DNA of 44,710 bases from an uncultured Chitinophagaceae bacterium (GCA_938017685.1 CALIIL010000051.1:1-44710), one strand, 5' to 3'; numbered from the stretch's first letter, positions 1-7,936 are shown. Numbers and translations are program-made. Notes: generated by a model from the letters alone, not told the origin.

Positions 1-134
1 AGAATACCTCAACGAATATTATTTTAGAAGAGGAGTAGCAGATAAAAAACTATTGTTCCACACACTCATTAGCAACATGATGAATCTAATGCCAATACAA
101 ATCAAACATTTATCTTTGGGGTAACTAAAAGGGC
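1..134 (+). mobile_element. Right-end fragment of an IS1595-like insertion sequence
   Basis: The window opens inside an insertion sequence. The only coding content is the C-terminal end of a transposase (2-124), and a corA gene on the other strand is cut at this point. The outer boundary is uncertain. I place it near 134, where the CorA-like reading on the minus strand stops looking like CorA. The bases complementary to 119-134 have only a weak resemblance to those at 44511-44524, so the terminal inverted repeat is not established. The orientation matches the IS fragment at the other end of the window. Confidence 0.5.
2..124 (+). CDS. IS1595-family transposase, C-terminal fragment (5' end outside window)
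   Basis: An open frame enters from the window edge and ends at TAA 122-124, giving 40 residues that start EYLNEYYFR and end IKHLSLG. The YLNEYYFR segment followed by a leucine-rich LLFHTLISNMM stretch resembles the extreme C-terminus of ISXO2/IS1595-type DDE transposases, which have a YL(N/D)E(F/Y)xxRFNRR motif. No catalytic residue lies in this short piece, so family assignment rests on this motif and on the matching N-terminal fragment at 44533-44710. It could belong to the same IS type as that fragment. Moderate confidence. Confidence 0.5.
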   Translation, partial: EYLNEYYFRRGVADKKLLFHTLISNMMNLMPIQIKHLSLG

Positions 135-392
135 TCTTCTAAAAGATATTTTATTCGAAAGTTCATTAACACGCGTGGCATTAATTTCCCGCCCAGCCGT
201 ATAAGCTCTCAATATAAAGAAAGTATAATCCTTGCGATGTTCTAATTTAGGTAAATGCCGTGCCTCTAAACTATCCTGTACTAAGAACTTCCCCAACCCA
301 AAGCGCTTAGATATCTCTGGAATATCACTATCATCAGGCTGGTATATATCAATCCAGGAATATGCTTCACCTTTAATTTCTTTTATTTTCAT
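102..392 (-). pseudogene. corA: corA magnesium transporter, 5' fragment truncated by an IS
   Basis: This is the beginning of a CorA-type divalent cation channel gene. The protein starts MKIKEIKGEAYSWIDIY and contains the cytoplasmic CorA N-domain signature: W-x-D, then a segment with FGLGKFLVQDSLEARHLPKLE, then DYTFFILRAY. The family is normally about 310-350 residues and ends with two transmembrane helices carrying a GMN motif. Here only about 80 native residues remain before the frame runs into the IS end and stops at 102, so the whole pore domain is missing and the product cannot work as a channel. I chose ATG 390-392 because a TACTTTTG promoter element lies at 419-426, inside the longer frame that begins at 479. 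No other corA piece is in the window. Confidence 0.75.
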
Positions 393-418
393 ACGAAGAC
401 CTTTCAATTCAATCCATT

Positions 419-426
419 CAAAAGTA
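419..426 (-). promoter_or_regulatory. -7 promoter element for corA
   Basis: TACTTTTG on the minus strand matches the Bacteroidota TAnnTTTG element. It lies 26 bases before the corA ATG and supports that start. A clear -33 element is not visible. Confidence 0.45.
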
Positions 427-485
427 TTAAAAAATAAAGCAATGAAAACAAGGCGTGTAATTAGTCTATCCCTGAGCAATTAATC

Positions 486-493
486 TACCTTTG
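486..493 (+). promoter_or_regulatory. -7 promoter element for rnpB
   Basis: TACCTTTG ends 4 bases before A498, the first base of the P1 helix of RNase P RNA. This gives an internal estimate of the distance from the -7 element to the transcription start in this genome. Confidence 0.65.
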
Positions 494-497
494 TCCT

Positions 498-838
498 ACT
501 GCAAGCTAGACTATCGTCCCGATAACTATCGGGAAGGAAAGTCCGGACAGCATAGAGCAACGCGGCAGATAATTCCTGCTCCTGAGTAATTGGGAAGCTA
601 GTGCCACAGAAAATAACCGCCACGCTTCGGCGAGGTAAGGGTGAAAATGTGCGGTAAGAGCGCACGAATGAATATGGCAACATATTGATTGGGTAAACCT
701 CGCGTGCTGCAATACCAAATAAGTAAACGCTTGAGGGCTGCTCGCCCAAGTTTATGGGTAGGTAGCAAGATCCTAACAGCGATGTTAGGGCTAGATAAAT
801 GATAGTCCTCGACAGAATCCGGCTTATCGGCTTGCAGT
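498..838 (+). ncRNA. rnpB: RNase P RNA (bacterial type A)
   Basis: This is the catalytic RNA of ribonuclease P, which removes 5' leaders from tRNA precursors. The conserved core elements occur in order: GGAAAGTCCGGAC near 532-547, AGTGCCACAGAAA near 600-612, GGTAAGGGTGAAA, GTGCGGTAAGAGCGCAC near 650-665, GGGTAAACC near 690-698, GATAAATGATAG near 794-804 and ACAGAATCCGGCTTAT near 812-826. The ends are set by helix P1: ACTGCAAGC at 498-506 pairs with GCTTGCAGT at 830-838. A run of nine T follows at 840-848, so P1 may also serve in termination. Small reading frames on the minus strand across this RNA are not genes. Confidence 0.95.
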
Positions 839-864
839 ATTTTTTTTTATTTTACAAGCACAAT

Positions 865-1233
865 ATGATAGAAGATATATTGCAAGAAAGCGAGACTGAA
901 ATAAGGCTAGAAAAAATTAAAAGTCATATTACCTGGTGGGAAAGAAAAAGGCTCTTTTTTAATATTATACTATTTGCAACCGGCTTCTTGCCTTTTGTAT
1001 TTTATAATATGATCAATGTTTTTTTCTCTCCCTTTTTAATCTTTGTATTTATATATGCGGTGGTGGCTAACTTATGCTATTGCGCTGGCTGGGGCATTGG
1101 CTTTCTAATATGGCATTATACCAAGCGCATAGAATTCCTGAACCGAGCTAATTGGCTATTTTTAATTTTAGGCCTTATCCTTTCTATAGGACTAACCTTG
1201 TTGTTCTCTATAATTGCTGTAGAAGAATTATAA
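865..1233 (+). CDS. Small integral membrane protein of unknown function
   Basis: A 122-residue protein beginning MIEDILQESETEIRLEKIK. The first ~30 residues are charged and possibly helical, followed by a WWERKR boundary and three to four hydrophobic segments (about residues 31-52, 56-86 and 98-118). It is therefore predicted to sit in the inner membrane with a short cytoplasmic N-terminus. I do not recognise a family. The start is the internal ATG at 865, because the longer frame from 799 begins inside rnpB. It ends 6 bases inside the convergent ftcD gene. Transcription may depend on its own weak promoter or on read-through of rnpB. Confidence 0.6.
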   Translation: MIEDILQESETEIRLEKIKSHITWWERKRLFFNIILFATGFLPFVFYNMINVFFSPFLIFVFIYAVVANLCYCAGWGIGFLIWHYTKRIEFLNRANWLFLILGLILSIGLTLLFSIIAVEEL

Positions 1234-2907
1234 CTTACTTTCTGCAATAGCTATTACGGCCTTTTCGGCATCCATTGCTTTTTGTAATACATCATTAGCC
1301 TCATCAACAAATTGCTTAGCCAATGTTTTATCCTCTAAATCCTTACAATTGATACGCACATTTAAGTTAGCTCCATACACAGCTGCTCGCGCGCACAATG
1401 CACCAACAGCAGCATCACTTACACTATTGGGATTACCATGCTCGGCCATTGCCTTGCATAATTCAAAACATTCGTAACTTTTTTTCAAGGTTCGCAATGG
1501 AACTTCTATTGCATAGATTGTTGCTTGTTGCATCGCTTCATTACGTGCTTGTTTCTCAGCATCTGTACCTTTGGCCATACGAACAGCATCAATAATTTTA
1601 TTAAATGCATTGGTATCCTCATCAACCAAGAACAACAATTCATCTTTTAAGGCTTGACCCTTTACCGCCCAGTGGCTAAATTCTTCCCAACGATCATCCC
1701 AACCTCTTTTGTGACTACTTAAATTGGCCACCATGGTTCCCAAACTAGCACCAAGACTTCCTACATAAGCACTGATACTACCACCACCTGGTGCAGGGCT
1801 TTCGCCTGCCGTTTCATTGGCAAATGTCACTAAATCTTTATCTACTAATCGCAATGGCATATGATCGCGCATTACATATTCTATAATTTTTTTCTTTGGA
1901 TCAAATGTGCCTAATTCATCGAGGCCCATACTTTTTATCGCAATTTTTATTTTCTCAGCATCATCAATTCCTAAGCTACGCTCTTGTTTTTTAAGAAAAT
2001 AATCCCCAGCATCCAACATGGCTTTTAAAGGAACGAGTCCTACTAACTCACTTCCTGTTACACGCATACCTCTTGCTGCAGCTCGTTCAACCGTTTTGTC
2101 AAAAGCTACATGCATAGGTGTTACTTTAATATCATTTAAATTCATCGATATTTGCGCAACGCCATACTCCTCAATAAACCATCCGATCGCCTTTACACTT
2201 TTTAATAATCCAGGTACTCGTTCAGGCTCGCCATTGGCATCCATAATTGGTTTGCCATTCAATTTATTTCCTTCTCTTTTTATGCGACCATTTTCACGCA
2301 AATCAAACGCTATACTATTGGCTCTTCGAACAGAGGTTGTGTTCAAGTTTACATTATAAGCAATTAAGAAATCTCTTGCTCCAATAGCTGTAGCGCCAGC
2401 TTTAGCATTAAAAGATGCTGGTCCATAATCTGGCTTCCAATTCGGATCTTTAAATTTGTCTTTTAAGCCTTCATATTCTCCAGCGCGAACTGTTGCCAAG
2501 TTTTTTCGATCGGCCTTTTGCGCGGCATTTTCATATAAGTAAATAGGAATGTTCAACTCCTCACCTACTCGCTTAGCCAGCTTCACTGCCCATTGAGCGG
2601 TCTCCTCCATAGAGATCCCACTTATAGGAATTAAAGGACATACATCCGTTGCTCCCATGCGCGGGTGCTCGCCAGTATGCTGGCTCATATCAATGAGCTC
2701 GCTGGCTTTTTTAATTAATTCAAAGGCCGAAACGATGACGGATTGTGGTTCACCAACAATTGTTATTACTGTTCTATTGGTTGCTGCTCCTGGATCTACA
2801 TCTAATAGCTTAGCACCTTTAACAGTTTCTACCACATCGGTTATTTGTTTTATCACTTCAGGATTTCTTCCTTCACTAATATTCGGTACACATTCTATTA
2901 TTTGCAT
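1228..2907 (-). CDS. ftcD: Bifunctional glutamate formimidoyltransferase / formimidoyl-THF cyclodeaminase
   Basis: The enzyme takes the formimino group from N-formimino-L-glutamate onto tetrahydrofolate, then deaminates and cyclises it to methenyl-THF. This is the last part of one histidine degradation route. Residues 1 to ~300 form the formimidoyltransferase N and C subdomains (start MQIIECVPNISEGRN; HPRMGATDVCPLIP near residue 82 contains the expected catalytic histidine). Residues ~355-559 form the cyclodeaminase domain (ESPAPGGGSISAYVGSLGA). The length, 559 residues, suits the fused form. No other hut genes lie nearby. A TACTTTTG element at 2931-2938 gives a short leader. The 3' end overlaps the convergent membrane-protein gene by 6 bases. 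Confidence 0.93.
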   Translation of the reverse strand: MQIIECVPNISEGRNPEVIKQITDVVETVKGAKLLDVDPGAATNRTVITIVGEPQSVIVSAFELIKKASELIDMSQHTGEHPRMGATDVCPLIPISGISMEETAQWAVKLAKRVGEELNIPIYLYENAAQKADRKNLATVRAGEYEGLKDKFKDPNWKPDYGPASFNAKAGATAIGARDFLIAYNVNLNTTSVRRANSIAFDLRENGRIKREGNKLNGKPIMDANGEPERVPGLLKSVKAIGWFIEEYGVAQISMNLNDIKVTPMHVAFDKTVERAAARGMRVTGSELVGLVPLKAMLDAGDYFLKKQERSLGIDDAEKIKIAIKSMGLDELGTFDPKKKIIEYVMRDHMPLRLVDKDLVTFANETAGESPAPGGGSISAYVGSLGASLGTMVANLSSHKRGWDDRWEEFSHWAVKGQALKDELLFLVDEDTNAFNKIIDAVRMAKGTDAEKQARNEAMQQATIYAIEVPLRTLKKSYECFELCKAMAEHGNPNSVSDAAVGALCARAAVYGANLNVRINCKDLEDKTLAKQFVDEANDVLQKAMDAEKAVIAIAESKL

Positions 2908-2930
2908 GGCTATTTTTTATTATATGATAG

Positions 2931-2938
2931 CAAAAGTA
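2931..2938 (-). promoter_or_regulatory. -7 promoter element for ftcD
   Basis: TACTTTTG on the minus strand ends 23 bases before the ftcD ATG and matches TAnnTTTG. Confidence 0.45.
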
Positions 2939-3023
2939 AGCTGTTGAGTTTATGCACAAAATTTTCTTTTATGTCATTTACTTATCATTTACTTACTGTT
3001 TACATTAAAAGTGAATAAAGCAT

Positions 3024-3042
3024 TATATTTGCACTATATTTG
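3024..3042 (+). promoter_or_regulatory. Tandem -7 promoter elements
   Basis: Two exact TATATTTG elements lie at 3024-3031 and 3035-3042, spaced 11 bases apart, so they would fire from starts one helical turn apart. They precede two hairpins (3050-3067 and 3092-3134) and the lipoprotein gene at 3164. No -33 element is clear. Confidence 0.5.
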
Positions 3043-3049
3043 TGTTAAG

Positions 3050-3139
3050 ATGTTACGCAAGTAACATTCTTTTTCATAGGTTGATTTGGTTAGGGATTAA
3101 CAGTTCTGGTCGTTCTCGGCAAGAACTGTTCCCTTTTTT
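3050..3139 (+). ncRNA. Candidate small RNA or attenuator leader with intrinsic terminator
   Basis: Downstream of the tandem promoter elements lies ATGTTAC-GCAA-GTAACAT (3050-3067), a perfect 7-bp stem with a GCAA tetraloop, followed by TCTTTTTC. A second hairpin follows: AGGG (3092-3095) pairs with CCCT (3131-3134) and AACAGTTCT (3099-3107) pairs with AGAACTGTT (3122-3130), with a three-base bulge. It is followed at once by a run of six T, so it has the shape of an intrinsic terminator. RNA from the tandem promoters would be about 95 nt. It could be a free sRNA, or a leader attenuating the lipoprotein gene 25 bases further on. I do not recognise an RNA family. Confidence 0.45.
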
Positions 3140-3163
3140 AGACCATTCGTAATTATTCGGACC

Positions 3164-3709
3164 ATGAAATTTCTTCTCACTTTCTTCACATTTATTTCTT
3201 TTTTGACATCTTGTTATGTTGCTGATACTAGTCAAGAAAGCGACCTAGTACAAAACGTTTCTGAAATAGAAACTATAGCTCAATATATTGAAGCATTAAA
3301 TCAAACAATTGACGACACCTTAATTATTGAAAACTTTGATGATCAATTTGAAAGTTGTAACGGTGCTGAATTAATAGGATATTATCAAAATAAAAAATTA
3401 GTTCTGTGTCACCTAAGTGTTGGCATGTCTTTTGGTATCAAGGATTATCATTTTTTCTATAAAAACGATTCCCTAATTTTTGTCAATGAAATTTTAAATG
3501 GATATCAATTAACTGCCGACGGAGGAATGAACTACGACTCTTTTGACATCCATTTTGATGGAAAATACTATTTTCAAAACGATTCCCTTATAGATCTGAT
3601 TTCCCTGGGGCACAATCGATTCGAAGACGATTCAATAGATATTCAAAAAACATTATTGGAAGAAGCTTACAAATACCAAGCGATTGTAGAACAACAATCT
3701 AATCCTTAA
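3164..3709 (+). CDS. Putative lipoprotein of unknown function
   Basis: A 181-residue protein with a classic lipoprotein signal: MKFLLTFFTFISFLTSC, with the lipobox LTSC placing the acylated cysteine at residue 17. It is expected to be anchored in a membrane facing the periplasm or cell surface. The mature part is acidic and has no motif I recognise. Repeated FKNDSL/FQNDSL segments near residues 101-106 and 138-143 suggest two similar beta elements. It lies directly downstream of the hairpin leader at 3050-3139. The stop lies 11 bases inside the convergent thioesterase gene. Confidence 0.65.
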   Translation: MKFLLTFFTFISFLTSCYVADTSQESDLVQNVSEIETIAQYIEALNQTIDDTLIIENFDDQFESCNGAELIGYYQNKKLVLCHLSVGMSFGIKDYHFFYKNDSLIFVNEILNGYQLTADGGMNYDSFDIHFDGKYYFQNDSLIDLISLGHNRFEDDSIDIQKTLLEEAYKYQAIVEQQSNP

Positions 3710-4223
3710 CACGATCCATGAAAAGTGCTTTCAATTCATCAGCATCTTGCGGTTTCATTTTCCCTCCAAGAATTAAGCGCAATTGCCTGCGACGTAATGC
3801 TCCATCATAGTTTCTCTTTTCTTCTTCCGTTTCTGGAATAAGCTCGCCTACAGGTCTTGGCTTACCATTGGGGTCTAATGCTACAAAAGTTAAATAAGCT
3901 TCATTAGACACATATTTATATTGCGCAGAAACATCTTCACCATATACTTTAATATATATTTCCATTGAAGTACGAAAGGCTCTGGTAACTTTTGCCTCAA
4001 GGGTAACGACATTACCCAACTTAATAGGATTTTCAAATGAAATATTATCGGCACTAGCAGTAACTACTGGACAATGACAATGCTTCATGGCTGCCATTGC
4101 TGCAGCAATATCCATCCAATGCATTAATCGACCGCCCATAAGGTTGCCCAAAGTGTTGGTATCATTTGGCAATACCAATTCGCTCATTGTTGTGCAGGTG
4201 TCTTTAGCTATTCTTGTGCCCAT
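3699..4223 (-). CDS. Acyl-CoA thioesterase, hotdog fold (YciA/ACOT7-like)
   Basis: It should hydrolyse acyl-CoA to free acid and CoA in the cytoplasm. The sequence shows the single hotdog domain of the acyl-CoA hydrolase family: NDTNTLGNLMGGRLMHWMD (about residues 20-38) with the expected Asn and Asp active-site positions, then ASADNISFENPIKLGNVV and a C-terminal YLTFVALDPNGKPRPVG strand. 174 residues is normal. I chose ATG 4221-4223 (MGTRIAKDT). The frame can extend 18 bases to a TTG at 4241, but that TTG is part of a TAGCTTTG promoter element. It is convergent with, and overlaps by 11 bases, the lipoprotein gene. Confidence 0.85.
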   Translation of the reverse strand: MGTRIAKDTCTTMSELVLPNDTNTLGNLMGGRLMHWMDIAAAMAAMKHCHCPVVTASADNISFENPIKLGNVVTLEAKVTRAFRTSMEIYIKVYGEDVSAQYKYVSNEAYLTFVALDPNGKPRPVGELIPETEEEKRNYDGALRRRQLRLILGGKMKPQDADELKALFMDRVKD

Positions 4224-4238
4224 TTTAATAATTTTAAG

Positions 4239-4246
4239 CAAAGCTA
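4239..4246 (-). promoter_or_regulatory. -7 promoter element for the thioesterase gene
   Basis: TAGCTTTG on the minus strand, 15 bases before the ATG at 4223. It argues against the upstream TTG start, which it contains. Confidence 0.5.
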
Positions 4247-4281
4247 ATTCTAAATATTGCTTATCTTGGTTTGTGTTAAGG

Positions 4282-5178
4282 ATGAAATTTACTTTTTACA
4301 TACTTTTATCAATTATCAGCCTCAATAACGCGGCACAATCTTCATACTATGTATTATTTGAGTACAACAAAGCTCAAGTGCCTGATACAGCTATGGCCGC
4401 CTTGATTAAGACAATATATACCAACAATGTATCATCCATCTATCTTGAAGGGCATTGCGACAGTGTGGGGAGTAAGCGATATAATTACGGCTTGTCTAAA
4501 CGAAGAGTAGAAGCGGTAAAAAGTCTTTTGGTAGATAATGGCTTTGATGTAAATAAAATTAATGGTAAGCTTGGCTTTGGAAAAGATCGCCCACTCAATA
4601 ATAATGAAACAGATCAGGACCGACAATTAAACCGCCGCGTGCTCGTTAAGTTCATCATTGGTGATAAAAGGCCAGATCCTGCAGAAAAAGAGAAATCATC
4701 TGAGAAAAAAAAATATTATAGCTCAAAAAAAAATGAACCCAATCCTACAAAGAAAAATAGTAGACCAAAAGAAAAAAGAAAAAGCTTTACCGCCAAAAAC
4801 TTTACAAAGAATAGCCTCATTAGAATACCCAACTTGCTATTCCCCGGAGGACGTCATAAATTCTATCCTAAATCACTACCCATATTAGATAGCTTATATA
4901 GAATAATGAAAGACAACCCTAATCTCATTGTAGAAATTCAGGGCCACGTTTGTTGCACAACCTACCACTTGGATGGATTTGATAGAGACACATTTACAGA
5001 TAACCTATCTGAAAACAGAGCACGCGCCGTATACAGTTACTTAATCAATAGAGGAATAAGTTATAAACGCATGACGGTAAAAGGTTACGGAGGCTCACGC
5101 AAGATCAATGAAGACGAGAGCTCGGAAGAACTTAGGTCTGTAAATCGTAGAGTGGATGTATTGGTTATTGAAAATTAA
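4282..5178 (+). CDS. Exported protein with two OmpA-like peptidoglycan-binding domains
   Basis: A 298-residue protein with a signal peptide (MKFTFYILLSIISLNNAAQS) and two OmpA C-terminal-type domains. The first (about residues 22-130) has LEGHCDSVGSKRYNYGLSKRR and LNRRVLVKF. The second (about 180-298) has IQGHVCC, LSENRARAVYSYL, GYGGSRK and VNRRVDVLV. The linker at about 135-175 is very Lys/Ser-rich. OmpA domains bind diaminopimelate in peptidoglycan, so the protein probably tethers or spans the wall. The tandem arrangement is unusual. The second domain replaces the usual TD after GH with VCCTTYH plus an insertion. The linker DNA contains two A9 tracts (4705-4713, 4725-4733) prone to slippage. 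Start at ATG 4282 because of the signal peptide. Its stop abuts the next convergent gene. Confidence 0.85.
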   Translation: MKFTFYILLSIISLNNAAQSSYYVLFEYNKAQVPDTAMAALIKTIYTNNVSSIYLEGHCDSVGSKRYNYGLSKRRVEAVKSLLVDNGFDVNKINGKLGFGKDRPLNNNETDQDRQLNRRVLVKFIIGDKRPDPAEKEKSSEKKKYYSSKKNEPNPTKKNSRPKEKRKSFTAKNFTKNSLIRIPNLLFPGGRHKFYPKSLPILDSLYRIMKDNPNLIVEIQGHVCCTTYHLDGFDRDTFTDNLSENRARAVYSYLINRGISYKRMTVKGYGGSRKINEDESSEELRSVNRRVDVLVIEN

Positions 5179-6435
5179 TTATTCATAAGTCATCACGCCA
5201 TTTTCATAGCTTAGCATGTACAAGTATTTATTCTCAAAATACTTAAACAACAAATTCTCTTTGACCGGTAATATTTTATAAGGCGTTAGAAAGCTATATC
5301 TATTATCCGTAATATGCTCATTAAATGGCACGCCATACTTATTCATCATATGTGCAAAAAAGTAAATACTTTCAAAACCTTTATAAACTAAATCAGTTGG
5401 GCTAGAAGACATACGACGCTTGTACATTTTAAGAATATACTTTGTTGCTGGTGACATTTTCTCTTTGACAAAAGCTGTTGTGTAATAAATTTTCATTCCA
5501 GGAAACTCATCCGTTTTTTTCAAAGTATTAATCATTTCCATCGTAGGCATACCAAATACTTTAAGCCTTGTATCCTTGGCCAATGGAACCAAAGCCTTTA
5601 AGCTTTTATAGGCCTTGCTAGGGCTAAGCACACCTAACACAATAGTTGTATGATAGTTTGTATCAATCATAGCCTTAATATCGGCTAAGTCTAACTTACC
5701 ATCTTTAAGTGTATACTCTTTAAAACGACCAGGGATGGTGGCCAACGCATCATCTTTAAAATAGCTTAATGCATTTAATTCTGACTTCTTATTACCATGC
5801 ACAAATATTACATTATCTTCAGGAAACTTCTGAGAAATCATTTGATGTAACTCTTGCACATGCGTTTGTAATCTTGGTTGTAATATGGTAAAAAATGGAT
5901 TAAAACGTTGATCCGCATCCGAAGGCGAAACCGCACTTACAAAGTTTATTTCTTTTTGCTTAGCATAAGCAGCCAACATTTTCAAATCACTTACTCCTGC
6001 ATTTCCAATAATGAGATCCATAGAATCTAACTTATCAGATTCAATAATGTTTTCGATATTTAAGTATTTAGACTTACTATCAAATACATGAATATCAAAT
6101 TTATATCCTTTCTTACGCAATGTGTCGGCAGCAATTTCTACCCCTTGATAAAAATCAATACCCGGCAACATGAACTTAGGTAAGCGCGCAGGATTTTTAG
6201 AGATATCAACCGAATCTAAAAATAGAGGCGTAAGTACGGCAATATTGTACTTTGCTTTACGCTGAGCTTTTGGATAAGAATAATACTTACTCCAATTATC
6301 GCGCTCTACTGTTTTCCTTTCCTTAGTATAAGTAGCATTTTTATTATCACTTTCAGATGGTAGCACAATCTGTGACCATGCTTGAGAACTAAAAACTAAC
6401 AAAAGCAACAAGATGCTTATTTCTTTAATATTCAT
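5179..6435 (-). CDS. Secreted periplasmic-binding-protein-fold protein (type 1 PBP, ANF receptor-like)
   Basis: A 418-residue exported protein: signal peptide MNIKEISILLLLLVFSSQAW, then from about residue 60 a type-1 periplasmic-binding fold (YNIAVLTPLFLD, GIDFYQGVEIAADTL, LIIGNAG, NFVSAVSPSDAD, TIVLGVLSPSKAYKSL, KIYYTTAF). Bacteroidota have many such proteins annotated as amino-acid ABC substrate-binding proteins or as the PBP part of LysM proteins. No ABC transporter genes adjoin it and no LysM is present, so the ligand is unknown. I chose ATG 6433-6435; the longer frame begins at a TTG inside the promoter region. It is convergent with the OmpA gene, their stop codons touching. Confidence 0.75.
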   Translation of the reverse strand: MNIKEISILLLLLVFSSQAWSQIVLPSESDNKNATYTKERKTVERDNWSKYYSYPKAQRKAKYNIAVLTPLFLDSVDISKNPARLPKFMLPGIDFYQGVEIAADTLRKKGYKFDIHVFDSKSKYLNIENIIESDKLDSMDLIIGNAGVSDLKMLAAYAKQKEINFVSAVSPSDADQRFNPFFTILQPRLQTHVQELHQMISQKFPEDNVIFVHGNKKSELNALSYFKDDALATIPGRFKEYTLKDGKLDLADIKAMIDTNYHTTIVLGVLSPSKAYKSLKALVPLAKDTRLKVFGMPTMEMINTLKKTDEFPGMKIYYTTAFVKEKMSPATKYILKMYKRRMSSSPTDLVYKGFESIYFFAHMMNKYGVPFNEHITDNRYSFLTPYKILPVKENLLFKYFENKYLYMLSYENGVMTYE

Positions 6436-6448
6436 AATCTTGGACAAA

Positions 6449-6456
6449 CAAAAATA
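6449..6456 (-). promoter_or_regulatory. -7 promoter element for the PBP-fold gene
   Basis: TATTTTTG on the minus strand, 13 bases before the ATG at 6435. Confidence 0.4.
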
Positions 6457-6588
6457 GAGATTAAATCCTAAGTGCCTCCTTTTCGCTCATAATTTTCATT
6501 TTATTATCATAATATCAGCATTTACGCCTATCCTAGCGACCATTATGGAGTTGGCATGATTATTAAGTGTGTCTTTTGCTTAAAATAC

Positions 6589-6596
6589 TATCTTTG
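6589..6596 (+). promoter_or_regulatory. -7 promoter element 5 bases before the permease start
   Basis: TATCTTTG followed by GTTCC and ATG 6602. By the rnpB spacing, transcription would start at or within one base or so of the ATG, giving a leaderless mRNA. Confidence 0.55.
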
Positions 6597-6601
6597 GTTC
6601 C

Positions 6602-7846
6602 ATGCGTTTTGGCGACCTATTTGCAGCTACTCGGCGGTCTATTAAAGGAAATAGATTGCGATCAAACCTAACAGTGTCTATTATCACTTTAGGTATCATG
6701 GCACTTATTGGTATTATTACTGTTATTCAAATATTAGAAACGACTATTAAATACAACTTCAGCTCCATGGGTGCCAATACATTCACTATAAAACCCGAGA
6801 GCTTTCAGACAGATGGTAAGAAACGTAAAAAACGCCGTAAGCAAGGCGCGGGGACCAATATTATAAGCTTTAAAGAAGCACAACAATTTTTAAAAAATTA
6901 CAGTTACCCATCTACTTGTGGCTTGAGTGTATTAGCCACACGAAACACAACTGTCAAGACACAACTTAAAAAGTCGAACCCCAATATTATGGTGCTCGCC
7001 GTGGACCAAAACTATCTGGACATTTCGGGTACTTCATTAGATGCAGGGCGCAACTTTAATGCAATAGATGTACGAAGCAGCGAAAACAGCTGCCTTATCG
7101 GAAGTAAAATTGGCGAAGACTACTTTGGCAATAAGCAAAAAGCTGTTGGAGAATACCTCAGCGTAGGTGATACACGCTACCGTATATTAGGTGTACTAGA
7201 AAGCAAAGGCTCTAGCCTGATTAATAGAATGGATAATCAAGTATTTATTACCATTAATAATGCACGCCAACGATTTAATTTAAGCAACGCATCCTACTGG
7301 ATTAGTGTAAAGCTTAAAGACATAAAATACATGAAGCTGGCTACTGATGAAGCTGAAGGGCAAATGCGTACCGTACGAAAATTAAAAGTTGATGAAGAAA
7401 ACAACTTTGCCGTGCAAACCAATGATGCACTAGCCTCTATGCTTATTGATAATATTAAAGATGTAACTCTTGCCGCGGCATTAATCGGTTTAATTACTTT
7501 ATTAGGCGCGGCTATTGGCTTAATGAATATTATGCTCGTGGCAGTAGCAGAACGCACGCGAGAGATTGGAGTGAGCAAAGCGATAGGTGCGGACAATAGA
7601 ACGGTAAGACAACAATTCTTAGCCGAGAGTGTTTATATTAGTTTAAAAGGTGGTTTACTCGGCGTAATATTGGGTCTAATATTGGGCAATGTAGTTGCAT
7701 TCATTTTCAAATCAGCTTTCGTCATTCCTTATGCTTGGATAATAATTGGCTTGCTTACTTGCTTTATTGTTGGACTTTTAGCCGGCATATATCCTGCGAT
7801 TCGTGCTTCTAGATTAAACCCAATTAATGCCCTCCGTTATGAGTAA
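6602..7846 (+). CDS. MacB/FtsX-type ABC transporter permease
   Basis: A 414-residue inner-membrane permease of the MacB/LolCE-like type-VII ABC family. It has one N-terminal transmembrane helix (about residues 22-46), a periplasmic MacB_PCD domain (about 47-280) and three C-terminal helices of the FtsX domain. The cytoplasmic coupling motif is clear: ERTREIGVSKAIGADNRTVRQQFLAE. The C-terminus ends PAIRASRLNPINALRYE, the usual family ending. These permeases move substrates by mechanotransmission and need a partner ATPase, which is not beside it, so the ATPase must be encoded elsewhere. A polybasic stretch KKRKKRRKQ sits in the early periplasmic domain. mscS follows, with its own promoter at 7859. 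Confidence 0.88.
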   Translation: MRFGDLFAATRRSIKGNRLRSNLTVSIITLGIMALIGIITVIQILETTIKYNFSSMGANTFTIKPESFQTDGKKRKKRRKQGAGTNIISFKEAQQFLKNYSYPSTCGLSVLATRNTTVKTQLKKSNPNIMVLAVDQNYLDISGTSLDAGRNFNAIDVRSSENSCLIGSKIGEDYFGNKQKAVGEYLSVGDTRYRILGVLESKGSSLINRMDNQVFITINNARQRFNLSNASYWISVKLKDIKYMKLATDEAEGQMRTVRKLKVDEENNFAVQTNDALASMLIDNIKDVTLAAALIGLITLLGAAIGLMNIMLVAVAERTREIGVSKAIGADNRTVRQQFLAESVYISLKGGLLGVILGLILGNVVAFIFKSAFVIPYAWIIIGLLTCFIVGLLAGIYPAIRASRLNPINALRYE

Positions 7847-7858
7847 GCAAAAACAAAA

Positions 7859-7866
7859 TACGTTTG
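7859..7866 (+). promoter_or_regulatory. -7 promoter element for mscS
   Basis: TACGTTTG 70 bases before the mscS ATG, implying a leader of about 65 nt. Confidence 0.35.
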
Positions 7867-7936
7867 CATTTAGCTTACAAAAAAGTGTGTCTAAACCCGT
7901 TGAATTTTACGATTATTGCAAAAAATAAGTATTAAA

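Noticed and set aside
119-134. Terminal inverted repeat of the IS shared with 44511-44524
   Set aside because: Only a gapped, weak match (AGC...GACC/TACC); not enough to define the element ends.
480-749. Open frames on the minus strand (89 and 70 residues)
   Set aside because: They lie antisense over the conserved core of rnpB and show no protein features.
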